64,000 nucleotides of DNA from Paenisporosarcina cavernae (GTDB taxonomy: Bacteria; Bacillota; Bacilli; Bacillales_A; Planococcaceae), in assembly GCF_003595195.1 (NCBI RefSeq), contig NZ_CP032418.1, positions 260,501 to 324,500 of the forward strand. The letters are read 5' to 3'. Of the stretch, positions 1 through 8,428 are shown in pieces. The notes under the pieces were generated by a model. It was not told the DNA's origin. It made no database searches and was given only the letters and a program-made list of their open reading frames with translations. Position 1 is the stretch's first letter, and each line of letters begins with the position of its first letter. Both the position numbers and the translations under genes were made by a program.

Positions 1-182
1 AGTTTGCAATCAAAGTAGGAGTTCCAGCAAAAAGTGGTGTGTCAGGAAGTATTTTAGCGGTGGTGACAGATAAGATGGGAATTGGTATTCTTTCCCCGCC
101 TCTGGATGAGCGGGGAAATAGCGTTGCCGGTATTAGGTTGCTGAAAAAACTCTCTGATGAGTGGGATTTGTCGATTTTTTAA
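1..182 (+). CDS. glsA: Glutaminase A, C-terminal end only
   Basis: This frame is open from base 3 and ends with TAA at 180-182, so only about the last 59 codons of the gene are in the window. The tail contains VPAKSGVSG and then SPPLDERGNSVAG, which are the conserved C-terminal motifs of serine-dependent glutaminases (glutamine to glutamate plus ammonia, cytoplasmic). The active-site serine region lies outside the window. Its stop codon overlaps by four bases the stop of the convergent gene at 179-754, so the two genes end back to back with no room for a terminator between them. Confidence 0.85.
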   Translation, partial: FAIKVGVPAKSGVSGSILAVVTDKMGIGILSPPLDERGNSVAGIRLLKKLSDEWDLSIF

Positions 183-754
183 CCAGCATTCGAAGCTTGT
201 CTACTTCTGTATAATGGTGAAATTTCGTACGACGTATCTGTCAGTAAATGTAAATGAGTAGAGGCAAGCGTTTCATGCAAACGTTCCGTCAGACGTTGAG
301 TCGAGTAAGCGCAAACCGTGAGCATTTTTTGATCCAAGATGTATTCATCTGCATATGACTCAAACTCTTCAGCTTTTTCGGTATCTGGCGTTGTAGAACT
401 CCATTCCACTTGAGCCCACGATCGAATTTCTTTTGAGTTGTTAAACCTTGAAAGCTCTTTTTCAAAATGATCTAAAATAGTGGACGTGTTAAAGTCTCCA
501 TTTGATAAATAAAAGTCGTAATTGTTTACAAGGTGTATTTCCTGAGGTCCCGCAGTGGGAAACTCTTTCTTTAATAGGCCCTCAAGTATGGGTATATTCC
601 TCATATTATCGATAATTAAAATCGATTGATTTTGCTGAATGCCATCTGCAATAAATTCTTTCAAACGCTCTATGTAGATCTGGTTACTTGAATAGCGGTA
701 GTATACATGTCCCTGGTTAATAGGGAAAAGCGCTTCATTCGAAAAAGTGTTCAA
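179..754 (-). CDS. MEDS-domain (MEthanogen/methylotroph DcmR sensory) protein
   Basis: This is a 191-residue protein with no membrane segment. It starts at a TTG codon preceded by a good GGAGGTG ribosome binding site. The N-terminal part (GHVYYRYSSNQ, then LKEFIADGIQQNQSILIIDN) resembles the MEDS domain, a putative hydrocarbon- or small-ligand-sensing fold related to KaiC/RecA-like sequences. Bacillus proteins of this family are usually stand-alone and of unknown ligand. It converges on the glutaminase gene and overlaps its stop codon. The family assignment is from memory of the motif pattern, and no function should be assumed. Confidence 0.6.
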   Translation of the reverse strand: MNTFSNEALFPINQGHVYYRYSSNQIYIERLKEFIADGIQQNQSILIIDNMRNIPILEGLLKKEFPTAGPQEIHLVNNYDFYLSNGDFNTSTILDHFEKELSRFNNSKEIRSWAQVEWSSTTPDTEKAEEFESYADEYILDQKMLTVCAYSTQRLTERLHETLASTHLHLLTDTSYEISPLYRSRQASNAG

Positions 755-856
755 CGTGCACCTCCGGGATAATATGTACCGATATCATAGCAATATACGA
801 GATAGAAAGCCAATATATATCGGAATGGAATACGCTCGAAAGAAAAGAGGAACAAA

Positions 857-1162
857 ATGATGCATCAATTTATTTATCAATTGAAGCTAATTCCAACATT
901 ATTAAATGAAGAAAATTGGACGGAGAAAGAAAACGAGTGTGTGACTCGTCATTTTCAACGTCTTCAGCAGTTAGTGGAAGAAGGAAAAGTAATTCTTGCT
1001 GGAAGAACGCTGACGATGGATGAGAAAGCATTTGGAATCGTGATTTTAGAAGTAACATCGGAGGAAGAAGCGAGAGAGATCATGGAAACGGATCCTACAG
1101 TTGAAGAAAGAGTCATGACTGCGGAGTTGTTTCCTTACCGAGTTGCGTTAATGAGAAAGTAG
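857..1162 (+). CDS. YciI family protein
   Basis: This is a 101-residue cytoplasmic protein with the alpha/beta ferredoxin-like YCII pattern: an N-terminal strand (FIYQLKLIPTL), a central HFQRLQQLVEEGKVILAGRT segment, and a late EEEAREIMETDPTVEERV segment that matches the family's conserved 'DP' region. YciI proteins are small dimeric putative enzymes with unassigned substrates. The gene has its own ribosome binding site (AGAGGAAC) with two adjacent ATG codons at 857 and 860. It stands alone and converges on nupC, with a shared hairpin between them. Confidence 0.75.
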   Translation: MMHQFIYQLKLIPTLLNEENWTEKENECVTRHFQRLQQLVEEGKVILAGRTLTMDEKAFGIVILEVTSEEEAREIMETDPTVEERVMTAELFPYRVALMRK

Positions 1163-1170
1163 AACATAAA

Positions 1171-1217
1171 AATGACCCGAGGAAATCGCTTATCAGGAGC
1201 TATTCCTTCGGGTCATT
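1171..1217. terminator. Bidirectional hairpin between yciI and nupC
   Basis: AATGACCCGA at 1171-1180 pairs with TCGGGTCATT ending at 1217, around a loop of about 25 bases. It lies between two convergent genes. The T tract is short on both sides, so efficiency is uncertain. Confidence 0.6.
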
Positions 1218-1226
1218 CTTCATTTA

Positions 1227-2438
1227 TTAAACAAACATTCCAGCAATTGCTGCTGAAAGTAACGATGCAAGCATCCCTGCTGCAACTGAACGAATTCCCA
1301 ATCGAGCAATGTCTGGACGACGATTTGGAGCTAGTCCACCTAAACCACCAAGCAGAATAGCCATGGAGCTTAAGTTCGCAAATCCACAAAGCGCGAAACT
1401 AACAACAATAACGGTTTTTGGAGAAAGATTTGCAATTTCAGGTGCAAAGGAAGAATAGGCGACAAACTCATTCAACACAAGTTTTTGTCCAATATAACTA
1501 CCTGCCTGAATCGCTTCTTCCCAAGGTACACCGATCACAAATGCTAGTGGTGCAAAAACGTAGCCTAGAATAAGCTGTAAGGTGATACCGTCTGCACCAA
1601 ACCATCCAGTAACGGTGCTTAAGACTAAATTGATTAACGCGATTAATCCGATAAACGCAAGTAGCATAGCGCCAACATTTAATGCTAGCATTAATCCGTC
1701 ACCAGCACCACGTGCAGCAGCATCGATTACGTTGACTGCTTCTTCATCCCGCTCAACTTCTACTTCTTCAATGACCGATTTCTCCGTCTCGGGAATAAAC
1801 ATTTTGGCCATAACAAGACCAGCAGGTGCAGCCATAAAGCTTGCTGCTAATAAATATTCGAGTGGTACTCCAAGAAGCGCATATCCAACTAAAACTGAAC
1901 CTGCAACTGAAGCCAATCCACCAGTCATTACAGCAAACAGTTCTGACTTCGTCATGTTCGCGATAAACGGTTTTACAACCAAAGGTGCTTCTGTTTGACC
2001 AACAAAAATATTTGCCGCTGCGGACATGGATTCCGCTTTACTTGTTCCGAGAATAAAGGATAAGCCGCCACCGATGAAACGGATAAAGAGCTGCATAATT
2101 CCTAGATAATAAAGTACTGCGATTAAAGAAGAAAAGAAAATAATAATGGTTAACACTTGAAATGCGAATACGAATCCAAAGTTTGCGGCATCTGCTGCAG
2201 GACCGAATAAGAACGCAATCCCTTCATTCGCAGAACCAATCACTTGTTGTACGCCATTTGCAAATTTCTCTAAACCTATTTTTCCTAAATCCCATTTTAA
2301 TACCGCAAAAGCAAACAGTATTTGAATGGACAAACCAGCCAAAATGGTGCGCCAATTAATAGACCTCTTCGCACTTGAAAATAAGAAGGCGATTGCTAAA
2401 ACAGCTAGAATACCACCTATACCCCATACTATATTCAT
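1227..2438 (-). CDS. nupC: Concentrative nucleoside transporter, NupC family
   Basis: This is a 403-residue polytopic membrane protein of the CNT family, which imports nucleosides with protons or sodium. It shows the typical order: three N-terminal helices, a gate/nucleoside-recognition region ([11 protein letters not shown] near residue 145), [14 protein letters not shown], and the C-terminal YSSFAPE-NLSPKT...[10 protein letters not shown] region that carries the second conserved EAP/NLSS-type motif. Length agrees with the family (about 400). The start is supported by TGAGGTG seven bases upstream. It is monocistronic, with a promoter and a candidate operator directly upstream. The exact nucleoside range cannot be read from the sequence. 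Confidence 0.92.
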   Translation of the reverse strand: MNIVWGIGGILAVLAIAFLFSSAKRSINWRTILAGLSIQILFAFAVLKWDLGKIGLEKFANGVQQVIGSANEGIAFLFGPAADAANFGFVFAFQVLTIIIFFSSLIAVLYYLGIMQLFIRFIGGGLSFILGTSKAESMSAAANIFVGQTEAPLVVKPFIANMTKSELFAVMTGGLASVAGSVLVGYALLGVPLEYLLAASFMAAPAGLVMAKMFIPETEKSVIEEVEVERDEEAVNVIDAAARGAGDGLMLALNVGAMLLAFIGLIALINLVLSTVTGWFGADGITLQLILGYVFAPLAFVIGVPWEEAIQAGSYIGQKLVLNEFVAYSSFAPEIANLSPKTVIVVSFALCGFANLSSMAILLGGLGGLAPNRRPDIARLGIRSVAAGMLASLLSAAIAGMFV

Positions 2439-2466
2439 ACTTTCACCTCATTAGATGTTGGTTGTT

Positions 2467-2509
2467 GGTCGTCAGACAACATTGTGTTATGGTATCAAAA
2501 TCCTGTAAA
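2467..2509 (-). promoter_or_regulatory. nupC promoter with candidate FadR-type operator
   Basis: Read on the minus strand, TTTACA (2509-2504), a 17-base spacer and CACAAT (2486-2481) form a sigma-A promoter. Immediately downstream lies GTTGTCTGACGACC (2480-2467), an imperfect palindrome centred on the CTGAC. It resembles the TTGTCnGACnA sites of FadR/LldR-type GntR repressors. Its place at the transcription start would suit a repressor. The regulator is not in this window, so this part is an inference. Confidence 0.45.
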
Positions 2510-2731
2510 AAAGTAAATGAAGAACGTGTGAAGTTAGAAAATGGAAGCGGTTTATAGAAGTCTATAGAAACGAACCATCTTTACCGCATTTTTGAAAAAG
2601 AGTGGAAGAGGAATGTTGAGTTACTTAATCTTACTATACTTACACAATTAAGTAGGCTTTCCCTATCTTCTAGTAGAAGAAATCTCTATACTAAAAGACA
2701 AACGTACATGTAATCGAAAGGGGCGGAAGCA

Positions 2732-3103
2732 ATGGATATTATGTCACTAAACTGGCTAGCTATACTCGTGGGAGCAATAGCTTACGCACTATTTGGTGTA
2801 ATTTATTACTCCGTGCAACAAAAGAAAAAAGAAACAGAGACGAAAGCTGCAACAAACTACTTGGTAGCGTTATCGGTTGCTCTCGTTGTTTCGGTTCTAG
2901 TGCAAGGCATTTTACAGAAGACAGGTACTATTACATGGGAAAGCGGATTAGTAGTTGGATTATCCATTGGAATAATCGTTAGTCTCGTTTATGTAAAAAA
3001 TTATGTATTTGGATTGTTAACTAAATCAGTTTTTTATCTGGTGATTTGGGATCATATCATTGCCATTACCTTGGTTGGTTTTGTACAAGGGCTGATCGGT
3101 TAA
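2732..3103 (+). CDS. DUF1761-like small membrane protein
   Basis: This 123-residue protein has four predicted membrane segments (about residues 7-26, 42-61, 70-88 and 96-119) and a short lysine/glutamate-rich cytosolic loop after the first. The opening SLNWLAILVGAIAYALFGVIYY fits DUF1761, a family of unknown function. It starts at ATG with AAAGGGGCGG upstream. It lies 16 bases ahead of the FAD oxidoreductase gene in the same direction, so the two are probably co-transcribed; no shared role can be read from the sequence. Confidence 0.6.
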   Translation: MDIMSLNWLAILVGAIAYALFGVIYYSVQQKKKETETKAATNYLVALSVALVVSVLVQGILQKTGTITWESGLVVGLSIGIIVSLVYVKNYVFGLLTKSVFYLVIWDHIIAITLVGFVQGLIG

Positions 3104-3119
3104 ACGAAAGGATTTTCAC

Positions 3120-4214
3120 ATGACAAACGTGATTATTATTGGTGGAGGAATTTTGGGGAGTAGCACTGCCTATCATTTAACAAAACTTGGGGCGGAAGTG
3201 ACCGTGATTGATCGCGCTGACTCCACTCAAGCAACGGATGCAGCTGCTGGTATTATTTGTCCTTGGGTTTCTCAACGGCGAAATAAGGATTGGTATTTAC
3301 TTGCTCGAAAAGGTGCAGCATATTATACACAACTTATTCCAGATCTTGAACGTCAAGGTCAAGTAAATACGGGGTATGAAATGGTCGGTGCCCTCAGCCT
3401 TCATGAAGACAGAGAAAAGCTAGAGAAAATGGTGGAACGTACACTAAAACGAAAAGAGGATGCACCGGAAATAGGAGATGTTGTGCTGTTATCTCCTAAG
3501 GAAGTACAACAGAAGCTTCCTTTATTACCCGAGACGATGCATGCGGTGTACGTATCAGGTGCAGCGAGAGTAGATGGTCGAGCACTGCGAGAAGCACTGC
3601 GAGAAGCGGCAATTCGAAATGGAGCCCATTTTGTGAATGGGGATGCGAAAATTCGAAAAGACGGGGTGAGGTTTCAAGTTGTGGTGGGGGATTCTACGTA
3701 TTCCTGTGACAAATTGGTTCTTACAACAGGAGCGTGGGGGAATGAGCTTCTCTCTAGCTTGAATGTTGACCTTCCAGTTTCTGCGCAAAAAGCACAAATC
3801 ATTCATCTTCAAACGGTGCATCACACTTCTGTTTGGCCAGTCGTGATGCCACCAGGAGATCAATATTTACTTGGGTTTAATCATGGCCGAGTAGTGATCG
3901 GTGCGACACATGAAAATGAAGATCCGTTTAATCCTGCGATTACAGCAGGCGGAATGCTCGAAGTGCTGCAGAAAGGGATCGCGGTTGCTTCTGAGCTAGA
4001 GGATGCAGAAATCGCGGAAGTACGTGTCGGTGTACGACCGTTCACCGCCAACTTTTTACCAGTAATCGGAGAAGTCATACCCAAGGTCTATGTCGCAAAT
4101 GGTTTAGGTTCATCCGGATTAACGGTGGGACCATTCTTAGGAGATCAACTAGCCAAACTAACGGTGGACTTCGACACCGACATTGATTTGACACCGTATC
4201 ATCCATTCCGCTAA
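3120..4214 (+). CDS. DadA/DAO-type FAD-dependent oxidoreductase
   Basis: This is a 364-residue soluble flavoprotein of the D-amino-acid oxidase/dehydrogenase fold (DAO family). The N-terminal dinucleotide motif is VIIIGGGILGSSTAYHL, followed by the acidic end of strand 2 (VTVIDR). The C-terminal FAD-contacting stretch is VYVANGLGSSGLTVGP with a preceding VGVRPFTANFLPVIG. Such enzymes oxidise amines or D-amino acids. The substrate (glycine, sarcosine, D-Ala and so on) cannot be assigned. It is too short for, and lacks, the disulfide or covalent-FAD features of larger relatives. It follows the DUF1761-like gene closely. Confidence 0.8.
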   Translation: MTNVIIIGGGILGSSTAYHLTKLGAEVTVIDRADSTQATDAAAGIICPWVSQRRNKDWYLLARKGAAYYTQLIPDLERQGQVNTGYEMVGALSLHEDREKLEKMVERTLKRKEDAPEIGDVVLLSPKEVQQKLPLLPETMHAVYVSGAARVDGRALREALREAAIRNGAHFVNGDAKIRKDGVRFQVVVGDSTYSCDKLVLTTGAWGNELLSSLNVDLPVSAQKAQIIHLQTVHHTSVWPVVMPPGDQYLLGFNHGRVVIGATHENEDPFNPAITAGGMLEVLQKGIAVASELEDAEIAEVRVGVRPFTANFLPVIGEVIPKVYVANGLGSSGLTVGPFLGDQLAKLTVDFDTDIDLTPYHPFR

Positions 4215-4353
4215 GATAAAGTTAACTTAACATGTAAAGGGTGAATTTGAGCCGATGAAGTATACTGCCTAACTTGAAATGAACGGAATACGTAATGGAA
4301 GCTTGCTTGAAAGATACAGCATTCTATTTCCGTGTGTATTCACAGATTTTCTG

Positions 4354-4421
4354 GATAGGTAGGTGCGGCTCGATGCAAAAAGTAGGTTTTTTTTGCGTAC
4401 CCGTTTTTATGCTGCCTATTC
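4354..4421 (+). promoter_or_regulatory. Candidate antiterminator helix in the ABC-F leader
   Basis: GGATAGGTAG at 4353-4362 can pair along its whole length, allowing G-U pairs, with CTGCCTATTC at 4412-4421, which is the left arm of the terminator. The two pairings exclude each other. The upstream arm also overlaps the likely ribosome binding site of the leader peptide, so ribosome movement would change the fold. The mechanism is an inference from base pairing. Confidence 0.5.
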
Positions 4422-4429
4422 AGTACTAG
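4373..4429 (+). CDS. 18-residue attenuator leader peptide upstream of the ABC-F gene
   Basis: An ATG at 4373 opens an 18-codon frame, MQKVGFFCVPVFMLPIQY, ending with TAG at 4427-4429. An AGGTAGGTG ribosome binding site lies 8 bases upstream. Its last third (codons for Met-Leu-Pro-Ile-Gln) overlaps the left arm of the terminator at 4409-4440. A ribosome arrested part-way would therefore block hairpin formation and let transcription continue into the downstream gene. This is the usual logic of antibiotic-sensing leaders before vmlR, vga-like and msr-like ABC-F genes. The peptide is hydrophobic and proline-containing, typical for a stalling peptide. The frame is too short for routine gene calling. 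Confidence 0.6.
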   Translation: MQKVGFFCVPVFMLPIQY

Positions 4430-4446
4430 AATAGGGGCATTTTTTT
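4409..4446 (+). terminator. Attenuator terminator in front of the ABC-F gene
   Basis: The left arm at 4409-4421 pairs with GAATAGGGGCAT at 4429-4440 in a stem of about 12 bp, with one bulged G (4414), a 7-base loop and six T residues at 4441-4446. It stands about 100 bases upstream of the ABC-F start, too far from the previous gene end (4214) to be just its terminator. Confidence 0.8.
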
Positions 4447-4548
4447 GTGGAATTTTCTACAAGAATTTATTCATCGGTGGTAGAAAGAGCGAATCACGCT
4501 TCTTTTTCACTGATAATTAACGAAATGTCCCATAAAGGACGGGATAAT

Positions 4549-6111
4549 ATGAACGTAATACAACTAAAAGATATCAACATCACTTTCGGCGACCGATTAT
4601 TGTTCGAAGTGGATCATCTCACCATTCACCAAGGAGAGCGTATTGGTTTAGTCGGGAAAAATGGAAGCGGCAAATCGACTTTGTTACAAGTAATTGATAC
4701 AAAAGGGAAGGGAATAACAGGTTCCATCGAGGTGAATGGGACGTGTGTTTTATTGCCACAACTAAAAGAACAAATAGGCCATTTGAGTGGAGGAGAACTC
4801 ACCCAAAAAATAATCAATGAGGGATTCGAAAAGAAACCAGATATTTTCTTGGCAGATGAGCCAACTAGTCACCTGGACCTAGCGTTTGTGAATAAAATAG
4901 AACAACAGTGGAAGCGTTTTAGAGGGACACTAGTCGTCGTCTCGCATGATCGTGAATTTTTGGATCGCATGTGTACAAAGATTTGGGCAATCGAAGAGAA
5001 TAAAATTAGGGAATACAAGGGAAATTACTCGGAGTATTTAGCTCAAAAAGAGTTGGAGGAACGAAAAAAAGAAGCAGCATATGAAGAATTCGTTAAGAAA
5101 ACAAAGCAGTTAGAAGCGGCAATTGTCGAAAAAGAACGACGTGCAGAAAGAGCGACCAAAGCTCCTGTAGGGCAAAATGTTCCTGGTATACTCAAGCCAT
5201 ATTATGCAAACAAACAAAAGAAACTTCGAAAAACAGTGAAGGCAATGGAGAGTCGATTGGAACAACTTGATGTAGTGGATCAACCTCGTAAAAAAATTCC
5301 CATTAAAATGATGTTGCCTGATGCGGATACATTAAAAGGGAAAACTGTCTTGTCTGTAGAGCAGCTTTCTACTACTGTGGGTACAAGAATGCTTTGGGAA
5401 AATATTTCATTCCGAATCCAAGCGGGGGATCATGTGGCGTTATTAGGAAATAACGGCAGTGGGAAAACAACCCTTTTTCAGAAGGTGCTCGCAAAGGAAC
5501 GCGGAGTGTCGGTGTCTCCAAACGTAAAATTTGGCTACTTCAGTCAAAATTTAGATGTATTAAATGAGAAGAAAAGCATATTGGTAAATGTGAAATCGAC
5601 AGCAGTTCAGGCGGAAGATACATGCAGAACCGTCTTAGCTCGTTTGCAGTTCTTGGGTGAAGATGTATTTAAGCCAGTGTCCGTCTTAAGTGGGGGTGAG
5701 CGAGTGAAAGTAGCGTTCGCGAAGTTATTTGTGAGCGATGTGAATTTCCTCTTACTCGATGAACCTACAAATTACTTAGATTTGGATGCTGTAGAAGCGA
5801 TTGAAAATCTTTTGAAAGAATACGATGGCACACTCGTTTTCATTTCACATGATCGTCGATTTGTGCAACAAGTAGCGAAAAAAATAATGTTGTTAGAGAA
5901 TGGTCACCTCGAATTCTACCCAGATACGTATGATGCATTTTTAAATCGGCGCATAGAGGCCGTACGAAATACAACGGCCGAAGAAGTGATGCTCATTGAG
6001 ACAAGGATGGTCGAAGTGATTGGGAAAATGAGTATCGCCGTAACGGAAGAATTAGAAAACGAATTCCAAGAGCTAGTGGCCCAAAAACGGAAAATTGTCG
6101 AGAGTTTGTAA
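4549..6111 (+). CDS. Vga-like ABC-F ribosome protection protein
   Basis: This is a 520-residue soluble protein with two ABC nucleotide-binding domains and no membrane part, so an ABC-F factor acting at the ribosomal E site. NBD1 has GLVGKNGSGKST, a shortened region before LSGGE, and LADEPTSHLD; NBD2 has LLGNNGSGKTT, VLSGGERVKVA and LLDEPTNYLDLD. The linker (about residues 170-270) is lysine-rich and contains RATKAP and KQKKLRKTVK, close to Vga(A)-type proteins that protect against lincosamides, streptogramin A and pleuromutilins. The C-terminal coil (EELENEFQEL) is also Vga-like. I chose the ATG at 4549 because AAAGGACGGG precedes it; an in-frame ATG at 4525 is possible. The drug spectrum is an inference. 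Expression is probably controlled by the leader at 4354-4446. Confidence 0.88.
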   Translation: MNVIQLKDINITFGDRLLFEVDHLTIHQGERIGLVGKNGSGKSTLLQVIDTKGKGITGSIEVNGTCVLLPQLKEQIGHLSGGELTQKIINEGFEKKPDIFLADEPTSHLDLAFVNKIEQQWKRFRGTLVVVSHDREFLDRMCTKIWAIEENKIREYKGNYSEYLAQKELEERKKEAAYEEFVKKTKQLEAAIVEKERRAERATKAPVGQNVPGILKPYYANKQKKLRKTVKAMESRLEQLDVVDQPRKKIPIKMMLPDADTLKGKTVLSVEQLSTTVGTRMLWENISFRIQAGDHVALLGNNGSGKTTLFQKVLAKERGVSVSPNVKFGYFSQNLDVLNEKKSILVNVKSTAVQAEDTCRTVLARLQFLGEDVFKPVSVLSGGERVKVAFAKLFVSDVNFLLLDEPTNYLDLDAVEAIENLLKEYDGTLVFISHDRRFVQQVAKKIMLLENGHLEFYPDTYDAFLNRRIEAVRNTTAEEVMLIETRMVEVIGKMSIAVTEELENEFQELVAQKRKIVESL

Positions 6112-6132
6112 CGAATTTAGCGGTTTGTTACA

Positions 6133-6182
6133 TTGACAGAGAGCTCCTAAGGGATTATCATTTAGAATGATAATCATTATCA
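6133..6182 (+). promoter_or_regulatory. feo promoter overlapped by Fur boxes
   Basis: TTGACA (6133-6138), a 17-base spacer and TATCAT (6156-6161) form a sigma-A promoter. TGATAATCATTATCA at 6168-6182 is a perfect 7-1-7 Fur site of the Bacillus type. A second inverted repeat, GATTATCATT...AATGATAATC (6153-6175), overlaps both the first box and the -10 region. Iron-loaded Fur should block RNA polymerase here. Confidence 0.9.
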
Positions 6183-6205
6183 CTTAATCTTCGGAGGAAT
6201 ATCGA

Positions 6206-6430
6206 ATGAACGTGTCAGAGCTAAAAGCAGGAGAGTCAGCGATTATAAAAAGTGTCGAGCATGTGGATGCATTTTTACAGCAGCGGCTATTATCCATCGG
6301 GGTATTGCCAGGTTGTGAGTTGTGTTTAAAGCGTGCATCGTTTATGAAAGGTCCATGCATTCTTGAATGCCGTGGGCAATCTATTAGCATACGCCAAAAA
6401 GATGCTCAAATGATTGAGGTTCATGCTTAA
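6206..6430 (+). CDS. feoA: FeoA, iron(II) transport accessory protein
   Basis: This is a 74-residue SH3-like cytosolic protein. The family core is visible: an N-terminal LKAGESAIIKSV, a central LLSIGVLPGCELCLKRASF and a C-terminal ECRGQSISIRQKDAQMIEV. FeoA is thought to bind FeoB and support Fe2+ import. The start follows CGGAGG. It is first in the operon, directly behind the Fur-controlled promoter, and its stop is one base before the preferred feoB start, so translation is probably coupled. Confidence 0.92.
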   Translation: MNVSELKAGESAIIKSVEHVDAFLQQRLLSIGVLPGCELCLKRASFMKGPCILECRGQSISIRQKDAQMIEVHA

Positions 6431-6431
6431 T

Positions 6432-8414
6432 ATGACTACGTCACTTTTAATTGGAAACCCGAATACTGGGAAAACATCGCTCTTTAATGCTTTAACAACA
6501 TCGTATGCATATGTCGGCAACTGGACAGGAGTTACAGTAGACAAAAAAGTAGGTCAACTTAAAAACAAGCTTGGCCAACTGGTAGATTTACCTGGAGTCT
6601 ACGATTTGCGACCTGTTTCTGCAGACGAAAGTGTTGTTTCGAACGCGTTACTTCAAGACTCATTCGATCAATTCGTAAATATAGTAGACGCTAGTCAGTT
6701 GGAACGAAATTTCCAGCTGACTTTGCAGCTTTTGGAGTACAACAAACCCATAGTTATTGCATTGAATATGATGGATGTTGCCCAAAAAAGAGGAATAACG
6801 ATAGATTTTGATGCGTTAGCTAACCGATTGAATGTCCCGATTTATCAATTAGTAGCTAGAAAAGAAACTGGCAAGGAAGCCTTGCTCGAAGGAATGAGGA
6901 TGACAAAGCAATCTCCTAACTTTCAGCTGAACTATCCAAGTGAAATAGAGACGACCATCGAAGCGCTTATTCCTTACTTTACGGAAAAGAAAGAGTGGAA
7001 TGCACGATGGTTAGCCATTCAATTTTTATACGGAAATATTACAGTAGAAACATATTTAAGAGAACATGAAAAGTACGCAAGTATTCTAGCACTTCGTGAA
7101 AAATTGCAAACAATGTTATCTGAACCAATCGCTGCCGTTATCTTCAAAACGAGAGAAAAGTATATTCAAGAGTTGATGAAAGAAATTTCTGTCGTCAATG
7201 AGGACAATAAAACGTCGAAGGAAGAAAAAATCGACCGCATTGTAACGAGTCCGATACTTGGAATTCCCCTTTTTATGTTGGTAATGTTTCTTGTATTCCA
7301 AGTTACGTTTACATGGATAGGGGCACCTCTTTCGGATTTGTTGGATGGATTATTGAGTGGACCAGTAAGTAGTGGAATAGAATCGATATTAATTTCTATT
7401 GGCGCTTCCACGTTTCTCCAACAACTCGTACTAGATGGGATTGTTGCTGGGGTTGGAGGAGTATTGGTATTTGTCCCTCAAATTTTTGTGCTGTTTTTCT
7501 GTATCTCACTTTTAGAGGATTCAGGATATATGTCGCGAATTGCTGTGATCATGGACAGTATTATGGAAAAATTTGATTTGAACGGGAAATCATTTATTCC
7601 GATGATTATTAGTTTTGGCTGTAATGTGCCAGGGATTATGGCAGCGAGAACGATTGAGCAACGAAAAGAGCGTTTGCTGACGATTTTAATTGCGCCGTTT
7701 ATGTCTTGTTCAGCTAGGCTGCCAGTATATGCACTGTTTGTTGGTGCATTTTTCGTTCAATATCAAGCAATTGTAGTATTTTCCTTATACTTTTTAGGCA
7801 TTATTTTAGCGCTTGTTGCAGCAAAGATTATTTCGATTACGTTTTTAAAAGAAGAAACTTCGATGTTTTTTATCGACTTACCGATGTATAATGTCCCACA
7901 TGCTAAAACACTTTGGAGAAGTACGTGGGAAAAAGGGAAAGGATTTATTCGCAAAGCGGGAACGATTATTTTCGCTGGGTCCCTTTTAATCTGGATGCTA
8001 TCATACGCTGGACCTAAAGGAATGGACGTTCCAATGGATACGAGCTTTATGGCTATAATTGGTGGATTTATCGCTCCGATTTTTGCACCTTTAGGATTCG
8101 GAACATGGCAAGCGGCTTCTTCGTTATTAACAGGATTTTTAGCAAAAGAAGTAGTTGTATCAGCAATGTCGATTATTTATGCCGTGACGGAGAATGAATT
8201 AACGACCTCGTTAATGGCTTATTTCACACCAGTATCTGCATATGCATTTCTAGTGTTTGTATTACTGTATGTCCCATGTCTTGCGACAGTAGCGGTCATT
8301 GCCCGTGAGACGAAGTCGGCGAAATGGACGACATTCTCAATTATCTATCCGTTAGTAACTGCTTGGATTATTACATTCGTAGTTTACCGTGTTGGACTAC
8401 TATTCTTTTCATGA
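6432..8414 (+). CDS. feoB: FeoB, ferrous iron transporter with GTPase domain
   Basis: This is a 660-residue inner-membrane Fe2+ transporter. The N-terminal G domain shows G1 LIGNPNTGKTS, G3 DLPGVYDL, G4 ALNMMDVA, and a following alpha-helical GDI region. The membrane part begins near residue 280 and contains the conserved SFGCNVPGIMAAR and SCSARLPVYALFVGAFF segments with the Cys residues typical of the pore region. The ATG at 6432 fits the GAGGT at 6416-6420; an in-frame ATG at 6423 is possible. Expression should follow the Fur boxes upstream. Length is slightly shorter than E. coli FeoB and normal for Firmicutes. Confidence 0.96.
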   Translation: MTTSLLIGNPNTGKTSLFNALTTSYAYVGNWTGVTVDKKVGQLKNKLGQLVDLPGVYDLRPVSADESVVSNALLQDSFDQFVNIVDASQLERNFQLTLQLLEYNKPIVIALNMMDVAQKRGITIDFDALANRLNVPIYQLVARKETGKEALLEGMRMTKQSPNFQLNYPSEIETTIEALIPYFTEKKEWNARWLAIQFLYGNITVETYLREHEKYASILALREKLQTMLSEPIAAVIFKTREKYIQELMKEISVVNEDNKTSKEEKIDRIVTSPILGIPLFMLVMFLVFQVTFTWIGAPLSDLLDGLLSGPVSSGIESILISIGASTFLQQLVLDGIVAGVGGVLVFVPQIFVLFFCISLLEDSGYMSRIAVIMDSIMEKFDLNGKSFIPMIISFGCNVPGIMAARTIEQRKERLLTILIAPFMSCSARLPVYALFVGAFFVQYQAIVVFSLYFLGIILALVAAKIISITFLKEETSMFFIDLPMYNVPHAKTLWRSTWEKGKGFIRKAGTIIFAGSLLIWMLSYAGPKGMDVPMDTSFMAIIGGFIAPIFAPLGFGTWQAASSLLTGFLAKEVVVSAMSIIYAVTENELTTSLMAYFTPVSAYAFLVFVLLYVPCLATVAVIARETKSAKWTTFSIIYPLVTAWIITFVVYRVGLLFFS

Positions 8415-8428
8415 AATGAGGAATGGAC

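Noticed and set aside
4261-4266. TATACT as the -10 of the ABC-F leader promoter
   Set aside because: No acceptable -35 sequence was found at 16-18 bases upstream, so the promoter of the leader remains undefined.
4251-4278. Second short leader frame MKYTA upstream of the 18-codon peptide
   Set aside because: An ATG at 4254 gives five codons with an AGGGTGA site 10 bases upstream, but five codons can occur by chance and it does not overlap the terminator.
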